Source: a virus
Strand: one strand, 5' to 3'
IMG/VR virus record: IMGVR_UViG_3300031758_000521
Coordinates: 1-25,458 of that record
DNA: 25,458 nt
Part shown: piece after piece, positions 1 to 6,520 of the stretch
How positions within the stretch are numbered: the first letter of the stretch is position 1
Layout of the letters: each line of letters opens with the position of its first letter
Translations under genes and position numbers: made by a program
Notes under the pieces: generated by a model
What the model saw: only the letters and a program-made list of their open reading frames with translations
Databases searched by the model: none
Told to the model about the DNA's origin: nothing

Positions 1-201
1 TCACACGGTTCCTCCGTAGTATGGAATCAACAGTTCTAAAGCGGCAATGAGGGCGGCATTATTCACAACATCTTCTGGATGTAACCATTTTCCTTCTTTA
101 TAATCTTCAAGTTCTTTTCGCAAATATTTTAGTTGGTCTTGCAAAGTTAGCAAGGTAATTTTATCTGCAATATCATAGTCAAGCATAAGCCCTTTACTCA
201 T
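1..201 (-). CDS. Small conserved phage protein, unknown function
   Basis: Complete 66-residue protein; the TGA stop is the first three bases of the window. It is mostly helical and charged, with a central stretch (YLRKELEDYKEGKWLHPEDV) followed by a hydrophobic helix ending in a Tyr-Tyr-Gly-Gly turn. The pattern of a Leu/Glu helix, then LHPEDV, then an Ala/Leu-rich helix is one I associate with small proteins of T4-like phages, none with a known function. It is the last gene in the window of the operon read from the promoter at 1840-1867 and lies 3 nt after the preceding gene. There is no signal peptide or membrane segment. The family resemblance is from memory. Confidence 0.8.
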   Translation of the reverse strand: MSKGLMLDYDIADKITLLTLQDQLKYLRKELEDYKEGKWLHPEDVVNNAALIAALELLIPYYGGTV

Positions 202-204
202 AAT

Positions 205-393
205 TCACCTCAAAAATGTTTTAGCAATTTTATCTGCACAATAATGTCCATCTTTACCATTGTCGCCCATCTCTTCGCATATGTTTAGGCATTCTTGAAT
301 AATCAACTTGGCAAATTTTTCTAGGTTGTTATTCACAAAATTTAAACTGACACAATCACTTTCGACCATTAATTTGTAAATTCGTTCGTTCAT
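205..393 (-). CDS. Small phage protein, unknown function
   Basis: 62 residues, starting MNERIYKL, with a helical core (about residues 23-42) containing two Cys and acidic residues, and a C-terminal HYCADKIAKTFL segment. Its start overlaps the stop of the upstream gene by 4 nt, so it is translationally coupled. Short MNERI-type proteins with a helix of the form EKFAxLIxxEC are common in phage early regions and have no known role. It belongs to the operon read leftwards from the 1840-1867 promoter. Confidence 0.8.
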   Translation of the reverse strand: MNERIYKLMVESDCVSLNFVNNNLEKFAKLIIQECLNICEEMGDNGKDGHYCADKIAKTFLR

Positions 394-623
394 GCGAATT
401 CCTCAATGTCAAATTTAGTCATAACAATTTGACCCTTAACTTTCTTTGGATAGAATTCTGGTGCTGTCATTGTCTCTGCAACGAGAATCTTACCAATTGC
501 AATCCATTCAACAAGTGGCATTGCAGTATCAGTATACGCTTCAAGATATTCTTGGCATTCGGCAAAAGATTTGAATTGCTTAGAGTCAAGTGTGTTTGTC
601 AATTTTGGTTTTGCGAGTAACAT
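390..623 (-). CDS. Hypothetical phage protein
   Basis: 77 residues (MLLAKPKL to the C-terminal DIEEFA). No signal peptide, membrane segment or recognisable motif is visible. It is predicted soluble, mixed alpha/beta, with one Cys. It starts 3 nt after the upstream stop and overlaps the next start by 4 nt, as expected for a member of the same compact early operon. I do not recognise the family. Confidence 0.75.
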   Translation of the reverse strand: MLLAKPKLTNTLDSKQFKSFAECQEYLEAYTDTAMPLVEWIAIGKILVAETMTAPEFYPKKVKGQIVMTKFDIEEFA

Positions 624-626
624 AAT

Positions 627-848
627 TTATTCCTTATAAACAAGTGAGGAGGTACCATCGTAACGTGAAATGTCTTCGTTCCATGAAGGCGGTTGTCCAC
701 ATTCAAAATGCGCCACATCCCGTCCCTCAATGTCTTCTTCAACATTCAATATATCAACTTCATCGGTGTAGTGCCAATCGTGGCACCACTCACAATAAAC
801 TTTGAATCTGTCTTCTGCCATTTTTCGTTTGCTTTGAAAGCCAGTCAT
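627..848 (-). CDS. Small protein with a possible zinc-binding CxxC
   Basis: The frame is open further upstream, but I place the start at the ATG at 848: it follows a good ribosome binding site (GGAG, 5 nt spacing) and sits 2 nt after the upstream stop, whereas an earlier start would overlap that gene by about 50 nt. The resulting 73-residue protein (MTGFQSKRK...) has a CEWCHDWH cluster and a later ECGQPP, compatible with a small zinc-ribbon-like fold. It is rich in acidic residues. The function is unknown and the zinc site is inference. Confidence 0.75.
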   Translation of the reverse strand: MTGFQSKRKMAEDRFKVYCEWCHDWHYTDEVDILNVEEDIEGRDVAHFECGQPPSWNEDISRYDGTSSLVYKE

Positions 849-850
849 GT

Positions 851-1282
851 TCACTCCGCAGAAATTGGATCTAAACAGAATTGTGCAAAGTCTTCCCATG
901 TGCCATCAAATATAACTTGATTGTGTCCACTATCATATACAGTATTGCAATTCTGCACAATCACTTTGTCTTCATACACATGGTATTCATAGTCTTGGCT
1001 GTAATCACGACCAAGCACAGGTGCGTAAATATAAATTCCACCAACACCGTGTTTCAACTGAACAACCAATTGTGCGGCAAGACAACTCATGCCATTTGCT
1101 TCAACTTCTAAGTCAACACCACCAAAGCCATTGACGAGGGTTTTAGAACCTAAAAACTGAGCAAGTTCATGTCCATGCCCTGAAGGATATCCATCGTATT
1201 GACGATAGATGCACATGATTGGTTCAGATTCACCAGTGTCACCAGTAGAATCATAAACAAAAGTTAAAGACCGAGTACCCAT
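851..1282 (-). CDS. Conserved phage protein (MGTRSLTFVYD family)
   Basis: 143 residues. The N-terminus MGTRSLTFVYD and the segment MCIYRQYDGYPSGHGHELAQ are strongly reminiscent of a widespread, uncharacterised phage protein family. It is predicted soluble and beta-rich with several aromatic residues, and it has no signal sequence. Its start codon overlaps the stop of the upstream 62-residue gene (TAATG-type), so the two are coupled. It lies in the operon driven by the 1840-1867 promoter. Nothing visible points to an enzymatic activity. Confidence 0.85.
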   Translation of the reverse strand: MGTRSLTFVYDSTGDTGESEPIMCIYRQYDGYPSGHGHELAQFLGSKTLVNGFGGVDLEVEANGMSCLAAQLVVQLKHGVGGIYIYAPVLGRDYSQDYEYHVYEDKVIVQNCNTVYDSGHNQVIFDGTWEDFAQFCLDPISAE

Positions 1283-1470
1283 TACATATTCTCCTTTGCC
1301 ATATCATAACCATTCATAAAATCATCATTGGAAAACAACAAGTCATTCCAACGCTTCTCAACAATTTTTTCAACCCATTCAACTGGACATCCAACTTGCT
1401 CTGCAATTTCTTCGCAAAGCATAACTGTAGTGTCTAGTATCTCATTAATTTCAATTTCAATATCGCTCAT
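1282..1470 (-). CDS. Small acidic phage protein
   Basis: 62 residues, very acidic (MSDIEIEINEILD...). The middle (IAEQVGCPVEWVEKIVEKRW) resembles a short helix-turn-helix, as in small phage proteins with a 'CPxxWVxxIV' pattern. Both its start and its stop overlap neighbouring genes, so it is coupled within the operon. A DNA-binding role would be speculative. Confidence 0.8.
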   Translation of the reverse strand: MSDIEIEINEILDTTVMLCEEIAEQVGCPVEWVEKIVEKRWNDLLFSNDDFMNGYDMAKENM

Positions 1471-1634
1471 TATGCATCCTCACGCATTACACTAACACCA
1501 ATCAACATGCCGATTAGCCCGCCAATTGCAACCATCATTAGGGTCAACAAGTCGGCATCAGGATTCACTTCAATACCACCAACGGCACCAAAAACAATTA
1601 GAAAACTCACAAGCATTATAATAGAACCACGCAT
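1470..1634 (-). CDS. Small two-helix membrane protein
   Basis: 54 residues, read directly from the sequence. There are two hydrophobic segments (about residues 5-19 and 30-49, Gly- and Ile-rich) joined by a short acidic loop (IEVNPDAD), so it is most likely a hairpin inner-membrane protein. The start ATG overlaps the TAA of the upstream 58-residue gene and the stop overlaps the next ATG, which strongly supports its being translated despite its small size. No family recognised. Confidence 0.72.
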   Translation of the reverse strand: MRGSIIMLVSFLIVFGAVGGIEVNPDADLLTLMMVAIGGLIGMLIGVSVMREDA

Positions 1635-1810
1635 TAATTCCAACTCCTAACATTAAGTACTTCAATTTCAACAAATTCATCCTCAATATCATCAGGTATT
1701 TGTTTTTCAACGGTATTAGCAAAATACACAGCGGCATCATTATTATCAAATGCCTTCAAATTGACCCAACCATTCTCAGGACTAAAACTCTTAACGATAT
1801 AAACTTCCAT
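1634..1810 (-). CDS. Small hypothetical protein, first gene of its operon
   Basis: 58 residues (MEVYIVKSFS...VRSWN), read directly from the sequence. It is a compact acidic protein, probably one small alpha/beta domain. It is the promoter-proximal gene of the leftward operon: the -10 hexamer is at 1840-1845 and the ATG lies about 23 nt downstream of the predicted transcription start, behind an AAGAGA ribosome binding site. The stop overlaps the next start. No family recognised. Confidence 0.72.
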   Translation of the reverse strand: MEVYIVKSFSPENGWVNLKAFDNNDAAVYFANTVEKQIPDDIEDEFVEIEVLNVRSWN

Positions 1811-1839
1811 TTTAATCTCTTTTCAACTGAACAAATTCT

Positions 1840-1900
1840 AGTATAGCACAACGGGAAACAATGTCAACAACTATTTTCATTATTGTTGTTTTCTCGCAAC
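1840..1900 (-). promoter_or_regulatory. Boxed sigma70-type promoter 1
   Basis: Minus-strand -10 TATACT (1840-1845), 16-bp spacer and -35 TTGACA (1862-1867). It is preceded by the conserved GAAAATAGTTG core and a 16-bp palindrome GTTG-N8-CAAC at 1885-1900, 17 bp upstream of the -35. It drives the small-gene operon 1-1810. The palindrome side overlaps the 3' end of the upstream gene (stop at 1880-1882). Confidence 0.85.
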
Positions 1901-2125
1901 ACCAGAAATTTGCCATAATTTCTCTTCACCCTCATAATCGTGGGCATAAACAGAAAGTTTTTTTCCGTATGCTTCGATAGTACCCCAATTATCATAAACA
2001 TTATTCGGGTCTGGTTCTACAGTAACGTTCCGCATAATCTCACAATAACCTTTTTGTCCCGTAGGCAATTTGCTTTTAAAATATTTGTAACTATCGGGAT
2101 AAGTAATAAAGATTTTAGATTTCAT
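1880..2125 (-). CDS. Hypothetical phage protein
   Basis: 81 residues from the ATG at 2125 (MKSKIFITYPD...). A TTG at 2140 also lies in frame, but the -10 box at 2149-2154 puts the transcription start at about 2142, leaving no leader for it; the ATG has a GAGTGAGA-type ribosome binding site. The protein is basic at the N-terminus, then acidic, with no signal or membrane segment, and ends in Gln-Gln. It is the only gene between two boxed promoters, and its last codons lie inside the operator of the next promoter. Family unknown. Confidence 0.75.
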   Translation of the reverse strand: MKSKIFITYPDSYKYFKSKLPTGQKGYCEIMRNVTVEPDPNNVYDNWGTIEAYGKKLSVYAHDYEGEEKLWQISGVARKQQ

Positions 2126-2148
2126 AAATTTCTCACTCAACAGAATCT

Positions 2149-2209
2149 ATTATACAGGAATTGGTGGGTATGTCAACAACTATTTTCATAGTTGTTGTTT
2201 TTTTGCAAC
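2149..2209 (-). promoter_or_regulatory. Boxed sigma70-type promoter 2
   Basis: TATAAT (2149-2154), 16-bp spacer, TTGACA (2171-2176), a 17-bp gap, and palindrome GTTG-N8-CAAC (2194-2209). This copy also has a perfect 9-bp inverted repeat around GAAA just upstream of the -35. It drives the single gene 1880-2125. Confidence 0.87.
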
Positions 2210-2212
2210 ACC

Positions 2213-2704
2213 TCAACCTTGAGATATGACTTTGTATATTTTACACACCATGGCTGGATCACTTTCACCATAGACATATACTACTGAGTTCATAACCCTA
2301 ACCAAGTTTGCATAATGTATATTCAGATGTGCTTTGAATTTTTTTTCTATATTTACTTTATTTGCCTTAGGTCTCAGCACTTTTTGGTAATGCTTTGCAT
2401 TTCCTTTTGCATCAGTCCATTCTAAATTCGAAAGACGGTTATCATCTTTCTTACCATTTTTATGATTGACAATAGGTAAATTTTTAGGATTTTTAATAAA
2501 ACATTGTGCGATCAAACGATGAACTTGAAAATGCTTTATTACTTTATCATCATTCGATAGTGCAATTTTACGATACCCGGACGCCGTGAGTGAATCTCTT
2601 AATTCAACTTTTTTGCCAAGGCGTTTATCAGAGTAAACTTTACCTTCTTTAGAAACATAGTAACCAGAGAATCCAGGAATAGATTTTAAATTTTTGACTG
2701 TCAT
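2213..2704 (-). CDS. Free-standing HNH homing endonuclease with NUMOD4-type N-terminus
   Basis: 163 residues. The N-terminus (IPGFSGYYVSKEGKVYS, about residues 9-25) matches the NUMOD4 DNA-binding module common in phage homing endonucleases. An HNH_3-type core follows: His62-Arg63 in the VHRLIAQCF helix, then VNHKNGKKDDNRLSNLEW (79-96) with the expected Asn-His and Asn residues. The C-terminal 60 residues are basic and probably bind DNA. It nicks or cuts DNA at a specific site and spreads by homing. It lies 1 nt after the gene at 2706-3455, with no promoter of its own, as expected for a mobile gene inserted at the tail of an operon. Confidence 0.92.
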   Translation of the reverse strand: MTVKNLKSIPGFSGYYVSKEGKVYSDKRLGKKVELRDSLTASGYRKIALSNDDKVIKHFQVHRLIAQCFIKNPKNLPIVNHKNGKKDDNRLSNLEWTDAKGNAKHYQKVLRPKANKVNIEKKFKAHLNIHYANLVRVMNSVVYVYGESDPAMVCKIYKVISQG

Positions 2705-2705
2705 T

Positions 2706-3455
2706 TTAAGCCGCTTTCAACATAAGAGTAGGATATTTCACAAAACCAGTGGTATCTTTTTTAGCTTTACCTTTTGCATACAAGCCAACAACAACACCTT
2801 TAGGATCAAGGAAACGCAGGTCAGATTCGTCACCATTGAAAACTGGCATACCGATGTAAGTCTCAGGCATTGGCAAAGTTTTCTTAATACCGAACACTGT
2901 AGCAACATTATACCCTTGTTGGATTGCTTTTGCAACATCGGCATCATTGCCATCGGCAACTGAGAATGTCAAATGATAATTAGCGATATCAACAATTTTA
3001 CGACCAAGCACCTTGGTGTAGTCATAGAATTGGACTTCAGGAAAAGCAGTGAACATGTTACGGAACAATTGTCCGTTACGAACAACTTCATACTTTTCGA
3101 ATGCAAGGTCGGAAGTGCCATTCAAACGGAACACAGGAACAAGGTTCATCCGTTTGCTTTGCTTAATTGCTAATTCAATATCAGCAACCAGCAGGTTCAT
3201 AAAATCAATACGATTTTCGAAAAACATTTTGGTTTTGCGAATACGTGCCTTTTGAATAACGTTGGTGAATTCACCACGCTTAAACATACCACCACGACCA
3301 GCAGTATTCAAACAGGCGGAAGTACATCCAGCGGTACGCTTAGGGCAAGTTTCATAGCCACTCAAATCAGCGGGAGCCAAATGCAGAATGTAGGTATTGT
3401 AACCTTGTGACATTCCTTTGAGGACTTTAGGATTTCCAGTAGATAGCAGTTTCAT
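2706..3455 (-). CDS. GP88-like phage protein
   Basis: 249 residues. Features include LLSTGNPKVLKG at the start, a Cys cluster (CPKRTAGCTSACLNTAGRGG, about residues 37-56), RLNGTSD near the middle and QFYDYTK at about 142-148. Together they match the phage 'gene product 88' type of protein, widespread in phages and of unknown biochemical function. The three spaced Cys could hold a metal or a cluster, which is inference. It is the first gene behind a boxed promoter (3489-3549) and is followed 1 nt later by the HNH gene. Length fits the family. Confidence 0.8.
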   Translation of the reverse strand: MKLLSTGNPKVLKGMSQGYNTYILHLAPADLSGYETCPKRTAGCTSACLNTAGRGGMFKRGEFTNVIQKARIRKTKMFFENRIDFMNLLVADIELAIKQSKRMNLVPVFRLNGTSDLAFEKYEVVRNGQLFRNMFTAFPEVQFYDYTKVLGRKIVDIANYHLTFSVADGNDADVAKAIQQGYNVATVFGIKKTLPMPETYIGMPVFNGDESDLRFLDPKGVVVGLYAKGKAKKDTTGFVKYPTLMLKAA

Positions 3456-3488
3456 AAATTCCGTTCGTTTTCTTAATCTCTAGACTCT

Positions 3489-3549
3489 AGTATAACAGAA
3501 TGGGAATACTAGTCAACAACTATTTTCGGAAATGTTGCAGAAAAACAAC
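3489..3549 (-). promoter_or_regulatory. Boxed sigma70-type promoter 3
   Basis: TATACT (3489-3494), 16-bp spacer, TTGACT (3511-3516), a 17-bp gap, palindrome GTTG-N8-CAAC (3534-3549). It drives 2213-3455. The terminator of the upstream operon lies directly behind it. The first transcribed bases (AGAGTCTAGAGATT) are shared with the promoter at 15714. Confidence 0.87.
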
Positions 3550-3551
3550 GC

Positions 3552-3574
3552 AAAAAACCGCCTTTTGGGCGGTT
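3552..3574 (-). terminator. Intrinsic terminator of the 3634-9015 operon
   Basis: On the minus strand, stem AACCGCC/GGCGGTT with a 5-nt loop, followed by a run of T. It ends the long envelope/heptose operon. An 11-nt segment at 3618-3628, transcribed first, is perfectly complementary to 3562-3572, so an alternative stem could block the terminator. Confidence 0.85.
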
Positions 3575-3617
3575 CTTCTAGTCTCGGAGAGGTATGAGTA
3601 CAGTCTATAGCAAAAAC

Positions 3618-3628
3618 CCGCCCAAAAG
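3618..3628 (-). promoter_or_regulatory. Candidate antiterminator arm
   Basis: The minus-strand RNA here reads CTTTTGGGCGG and can pair with CCGCCCAAAAG at 3562-3572, which contains part of the terminator stem and its loop. The two folds are mutually exclusive. This is a structural inference; no leader peptide or ligand site is evident. Confidence 0.4.
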
Positions 3629-3633
3629 CCTGG

Positions 3634-4071
3634 TTATGGGGTCGCTTTATGCCAGTTTTTGATTGCTTTTTCTAAGTCTTTGAATGCTTCGTCTTCCTCA
3701 AACGTGGTATTAGTACCTTGGTTCTCAGAACCAGATATTGTAACTTTACTGTAATTTGTATTGTCCCAATTATTGTCGTTCATTGTCGGAAAACTAAATT
3801 CGTATTCTTCCTTAAGTGTATCGAATGTAAATTCTTCTTCGCCGCCTTCAGTTTCTTCATCACGAACCGCATCCCACACAGTTTGAAATTTTTCATACAA
3901 TGTAGAATCGATATCGTCAATCATACCTTCCATTGTGTAGATTGCAGATTGCAATACTTTAACATCCACGTAGTTTTCTGAACCAGCAACAAGAAGTTTA
4001 AAGAGGTTTTTAAATTCTCCAACTCGAATGATTGCAGATTCTAGGTCGGTTAATTCGTTCCAGTGTTTCAT
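3634..4071 (-). CDS. Hypothetical acidic protein
   Basis: 145 residues. The N-terminal half is predicted helical (an ESAIIRVGEFKNLFKLLV segment and a following amphipathic stretch). The central region is very acidic (DEETEGGEEEF), followed by a low-complexity Asn/Thr/Ser region and a final helix. No signal peptide. The start has a GGAG site 5 nt upstream and overlaps the preceding stop (ATGA). It is the last gene of the long operon before the terminator at 3552-3574. I do not recognise it. Confidence 0.78.
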   Translation of the reverse strand: MKHWNELTDLESAIIRVGEFKNLFKLLVAGSENYVDVKVLQSAIYTMEGMIDDIDSTLYEKFQTVWDAVRDEETEGGEEEFTFDTLKEEYEFSFPTMNDNNWDNTNYSKVTISGSENQGTNTTFEEDEAFKDLEKAIKNWHKATP

Positions 4072-4241
4072 ATCGACTCCATTTTCATTTGTTGATTGTT
4101 TTGTTGTGGTTGTTCACGAACAGATTCTTTGATAGTGTTTTGAAATTTACTAACACTACTATCTATAAGCATAGCAATACCAGAAGTTCCTGCTGTTGCT
4201 AAAAAGATACCAACAGCGCATCCACATATAAATTTCATCAT
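4068..4241 (-). CDS. Small single-pass membrane protein
   Basis: 57 residues when started at the ATG at 4241, which overlaps the upstream TGA (ATGA). An ATG 12 nt earlier is in frame but would overlap more. Residues 3-25 (FICGCAVGIFLATAGTSGIAM) form one hydrophobic segment; the rest is polar and Gln-rich. It may be an inner-membrane anchor or an uncleaved signal. It lies among other envelope-directed proteins. Unknown function. Confidence 0.7.
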   Translation of the reverse strand: MMKFICGCAVGIFLATAGTSGIAMLIDSSVSKFQNTIKESVREQPQQNNQQMKMESI

Positions 4242-4564
4242 GCTATTTTCCAATCCATTTCATCACGAATTTCTACCGATTCAGAACCATCATATTCGTG
4301 AATGCGAAAAGCAGTACCAACAGGCAACCATTCGATTGTCAAATCGTCTGCACCACCACAGTATGTGTGTGGATGAATAGCAGTAACGTATGTTTCAATT
4401 TCTTCTGCCAATGCACCACGTTCAACCATCTCAACTAATGTTGGATCAAACAACATAAAGTCACGATTATCTTCTTCACCACTATATGCCCATGTTGACC
4501 AACCAGCACCAAATCCTGGAGATACTAGTACTGCAACTTTCCCATCACGAATAACTTTGTTCAT
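4238..4564 (-). CDS. Conserved phage protein, unknown function
   Basis: 108 residues from the ATG at 4564, which overlaps the upstream TGA. Segments VAVLVSPGFGAGWSTW near the N-terminus, LFDPTLVEMVE in the middle and IEWLPVGTAFRIHEYDGSES near the C-terminus belong to a small soluble protein I recall as common in T4-like and other large phages. No function is known. No signal sequence, so it is cytoplasmic although its neighbours are exported. Confidence 0.82.
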   Translation of the reverse strand: MNKVIRDGKVAVLVSPGFGAGWSTWAYSGEEDNRDFMLFDPTLVEMVERGALAEEIETYVTAIHPHTYCGGADDLTIEWLPVGTAFRIHEYDGSESVEIRDEMDWKIA

Positions 4565-5175
4565 CAATTCACCTTGATTGCATTCAATTCATTAATTTTT
4601 TGTGTTTCGATCTTATCTGTTTCTTTATCTAACTCACGGAAAGATTTAGATGCACGTAGTTGTGCGTAGAGTGCGGCGTTACGTTGAATTTCAGCAAGCA
4701 TGATCTTGTTTGATTCGTCAGCAGAGAAACGCAAACGAACGAATGTGCGAAAGCCAGAACCTTCTTTGACTACCATAAAGTTTTGACGTTGCACACCAAC
4801 TAGATTTACTTTAGCGACAATCAATCGTGTGGTACGTTCAATGTCAGCATTAGCAACACCTCTACCAAGCACACCAGACTCAACTGCAAAGTCTTTCATC
4901 ATAGCACTAGTGTATGAAGAATAGTTAGATGCAAGTTCACGTTTAGCAGATAGCATTGCTTTGTCTACAGAGAATTGAAAATCGTTTGAGTATTCAGTAC
5001 CAACACCATAGATAGCAGAATCATCTTTCTTTGGTGCATCAGCATACCACTTAGGATAGTCTACTTCGTTACTAAACATTTTCGTTTCACTCACACTCGG
5101 ACCAGTTTTGATGGAACTACATGCACTTAATGAAAGTACAACTGGCAATACGATATAACACAATAGTTTATCCAT
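4564..5175 (-). CDS. LPP20-like lipoprotein
   Basis: 203 residues. A lipoprotein signal with lipobox LSAC places the lipidated Cys at residue 19. Residues about 42-130 show the LPP20/FlgP-like pattern: W-Y-A-D-A-P, then IYGVGTEYSNDFQFSVDKA and an Ala-rich helix, as in proteins of the Helicobacter LPP20 and Vibrio FlgP type. A C-terminal coiled region follows (RASKSFRELDKETDKIETQK). Probably an outer-membrane lipoprotein. It starts 3 nt after the entericidin-like gene and sits in a run of exported proteins. Family assignment from memory of the pattern. Confidence 0.75.
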   Translation of the reverse strand: MDKLLCYIVLPVVLSLSACSSIKTGPSVSETKMFSNEVDYPKWYADAPKKDDSAIYGVGTEYSNDFQFSVDKAMLSAKRELASNYSSYTSAMMKDFAVESGVLGRGVANADIERTTRLIVAKVNLVGVQRQNFMVVKEGSGFRTFVRLRFSADESNKIMLAEIQRNAALYAQLRASKSFRELDKETDKIETQKINELNAIKVN

Positions 5176-5178
5176 AAT

Positions 5179-5307
5179 TTATTTTCCCACGTTCTTAATG
5201 TATTGACCTGCTTGATTCAAGTCTTGTCCAGCACCTTGCAGAGTGCCACCCACAGTACCACAGCCAGTTAAGACTACCAGTACACCCATAATAAAAAGAG
5301 ACTTCAT
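5179..5307 (-). CDS. Entericidin-like small lipoprotein
   Basis: 42 residues: MKSLFIMGVLVVLTGC then a Gly-rich tail with GAGQDLNQAGQYIKNVGK. The lipobox is LTGC (Cys16). The short mature part with spaced Gly, an Asp and a final amphipathic helix resembles entericidin A/B, small bacterial membrane lipoproteins tied to lysis and stress. It is separated from its neighbours by 3-4 nt on either side. Phage carriage is unusual. The call rests on the pattern only. Confidence 0.72.
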   Translation of the reverse strand: MKSLFIMGVLVVLTGCGTVGGTLQGAGQDLNQAGQYIKNVGK

Positions 5308-5311
5308 TTCA

Positions 5312-6034
5312 CTACCTTTCAATGCTCACATGATGATTAATAACTTTTCTGCTAGAGAACGGAATGTCCTTTATCAGCGATTCAAACTCCATTGTACTAT
5401 ACCGACTCTTAAAAGTCAAATTCTTATCGGTAAACAAAAACACAAGCAACTCATTAGAATGACTTTTGCCATTTAGTAATTCTGCCTGCATCTTGTATCG
5501 CTCAGATGGAATTTGAACCTCTTTGTTAATCTCCAGCACTTTGTCAGTATAGACTAGTTGATACTGTTTGTCAACTAGATTGAAAACGCCAACGGTACCG
5601 GTAATCCCAGAGACTGCACGGAAAACAAATCGTTCACCTTGCTTGAAGTTATTCTTGCCTTCAACGTGAAATTTTATTGTATTGGTAATCTTCTCTACAT
5701 CGGCTACAATATCAACTTCACACACTTGCCGATTTCTGTCAGGATAAACTTGTTTGTCTTTCTTGATGATTGTTTTAATCTCACCACTCACTTCGGTGTA
5801 AAGAGTAGAAAGCATAGTACACTTCTCATCTTTACAATTTTCGTTTTGTGCAGATTCAATCAATTCACCAACAAAATTTGCAATTGCATTTTGCTTTGCT
5901 TTTTCTTCAGCAAGTCTACACGCAACATTCTCAGCAGTATCAGGACCGAATGAATATTCACCAGTACCCGACACACGTTCAGCATGTGCAAGACTACTCA
6001 CACAAAGCAAAGTCATAATAAAGAGTTTACGCAA
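5312..6034 (-). CDS. Exported FlgT-N-like / DUF4384-like protein
   Basis: 240 residues with a Sec signal (MRKLFIMTLLCVSSLAHAE). Residues about 20-115 follow the FlgT N-terminal/LPP20 pattern (GTGEY...AENVACRLAEEKAKQNAIANFVG, four Cys likely forming disulphides). The C-terminal part (GERFVFRAVSG...GVFNLVDKQYQLVYTDK) resembles DUF4384. I start it at TTG 6034, which has AAGGA 7 nt upstream and begins a full signal peptide; an ATG at 6016 would give a short one. It overlaps the upstream gene by 8 nt. Predicted periplasmic. Together with the LPP20-like gene it recalls the FlgO/P/T set of outer-membrane flagellar proteins. Confidence 0.68.
   Translation of the reverse strand: MRKLFIMTLLCVSSLAHAERVSGTGEYSFGPDTAENVACRLAEEKAKQNAIANFVGELIESAQNENCKDEKCTMLSTLYTEVSGEIKTIIKKDKQVYPDRNRQVCEVDIVADVEKITNTIKFHVEGKNNFKQGERFVFRAVSGITGTVGVFNLVDKQYQLVYTDKVLEINKEVQIPSERYKMQAELLNGKSHSNELLVFLFTDKNLTFKSRYSTMEFESLIKDIPFSSRKVINHHVSIER
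5546..5574 (-). promoter_or_regulatory. Candidate internal promoter within a coding region
   Basis: TATACT (5546-5551), 17-bp spacer, TTGACA (5569-5574), a 12/12 consensus match on the minus strand inside the FlgT-like gene. It could boost the lipoprotein genes downstream (5307 to 3634). There is no upstream palindrome. A chance match within coding sequence is possible. Confidence 0.5.
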
Positions 6035-6497
6035 CTTTCAATCCTTTCAGTCTGTCTGCCGCATATGATGCCGCAAACGCATTTGGTTTAACCATAGGCA
6101 CAACATTACATGTGCCTTTGATGTACCCAATTGCTTCGTTAATAACACAAGAACTACCATGCATTTCGTTTGGATTAATATCCAAATGAACTTCAACATC
6201 TCGCCCCTCCAATACATCTGCAAGTTTAATATACAACTCAGAAAGTTTATACACTTCACTCATCAGACGATACCTTGGACGATTCACTTTTTGGTCGTAG
6301 TCACGTTCACGTTGTACTTCACCAAACAATTTGCATCCATTATTTCCATTAATGTGAACTACGATAGCAAGAACATAGTCTGCGTACCACAATTCATTTA
6401 CTCTCATTCTTTCAGAATCACAACCAATATAGATTTTAGTCTCCGGTGTTTGTGCTTCTATGAATTGCCTCACCTCTTCTAAATCTAATCTACGCAC
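6027..6497 (-). CDS. RNase H-like protein, DUF458/YkuK-like
   Basis: 156 residues from the GTG at 6497, preceded by AAGGAG at 7 nt. A longer frame exists but would run into the tRNA gene upstream. KIYIGCDSE near the N-terminus gives the first acidic position of an RNase H-like fold. The C-terminal half (EVHLDINPNEMHGSS, then GYIKGTCNVVPMVKPNAFAASYAADR) closely follows the YkuK/DUF458 pattern of a D-I-x-P-N motif, a G-x-x-x-G segment and KPxxxAxxxADR. Family members are predicted RNase H-fold nucleases of unknown substrate; a role in RNA turnover is plausible. Placed between a tRNA and the envelope genes. Confidence 0.78.
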   Translation of the reverse strand: MRRLDLEEVRQFIEAQTPETKIYIGCDSERMRVNELWYADYVLAIVVHINGNNGCKLFGEVQRERDYDQKVNRPRYRLMSEVYKLSELYIKLADVLEGRDVEVHLDINPNEMHGSSCVINEAIGYIKGTCNVVPMVKPNAFAASYAADRLKGLKVA

Positions 6498-6520
6498 AGC
6501 GTACTCCTTAATAAAAACAA

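Noticed and set aside
2178-2199. The 9-bp inverted repeat around GAAA as an intrinsic terminator
   Set aside because: It is AT-rich, has no following T run on the minus strand, overlaps a -35, and is only perfect in this copy.
1863-2203. The repeated CAACAACTATTTTC-type sequences as a CRISPR array or mobile repeat
   Set aside because: The copies are far apart, always sit at the same distance from a -35/-10 pair, and have no spacers; they are promoter elements.
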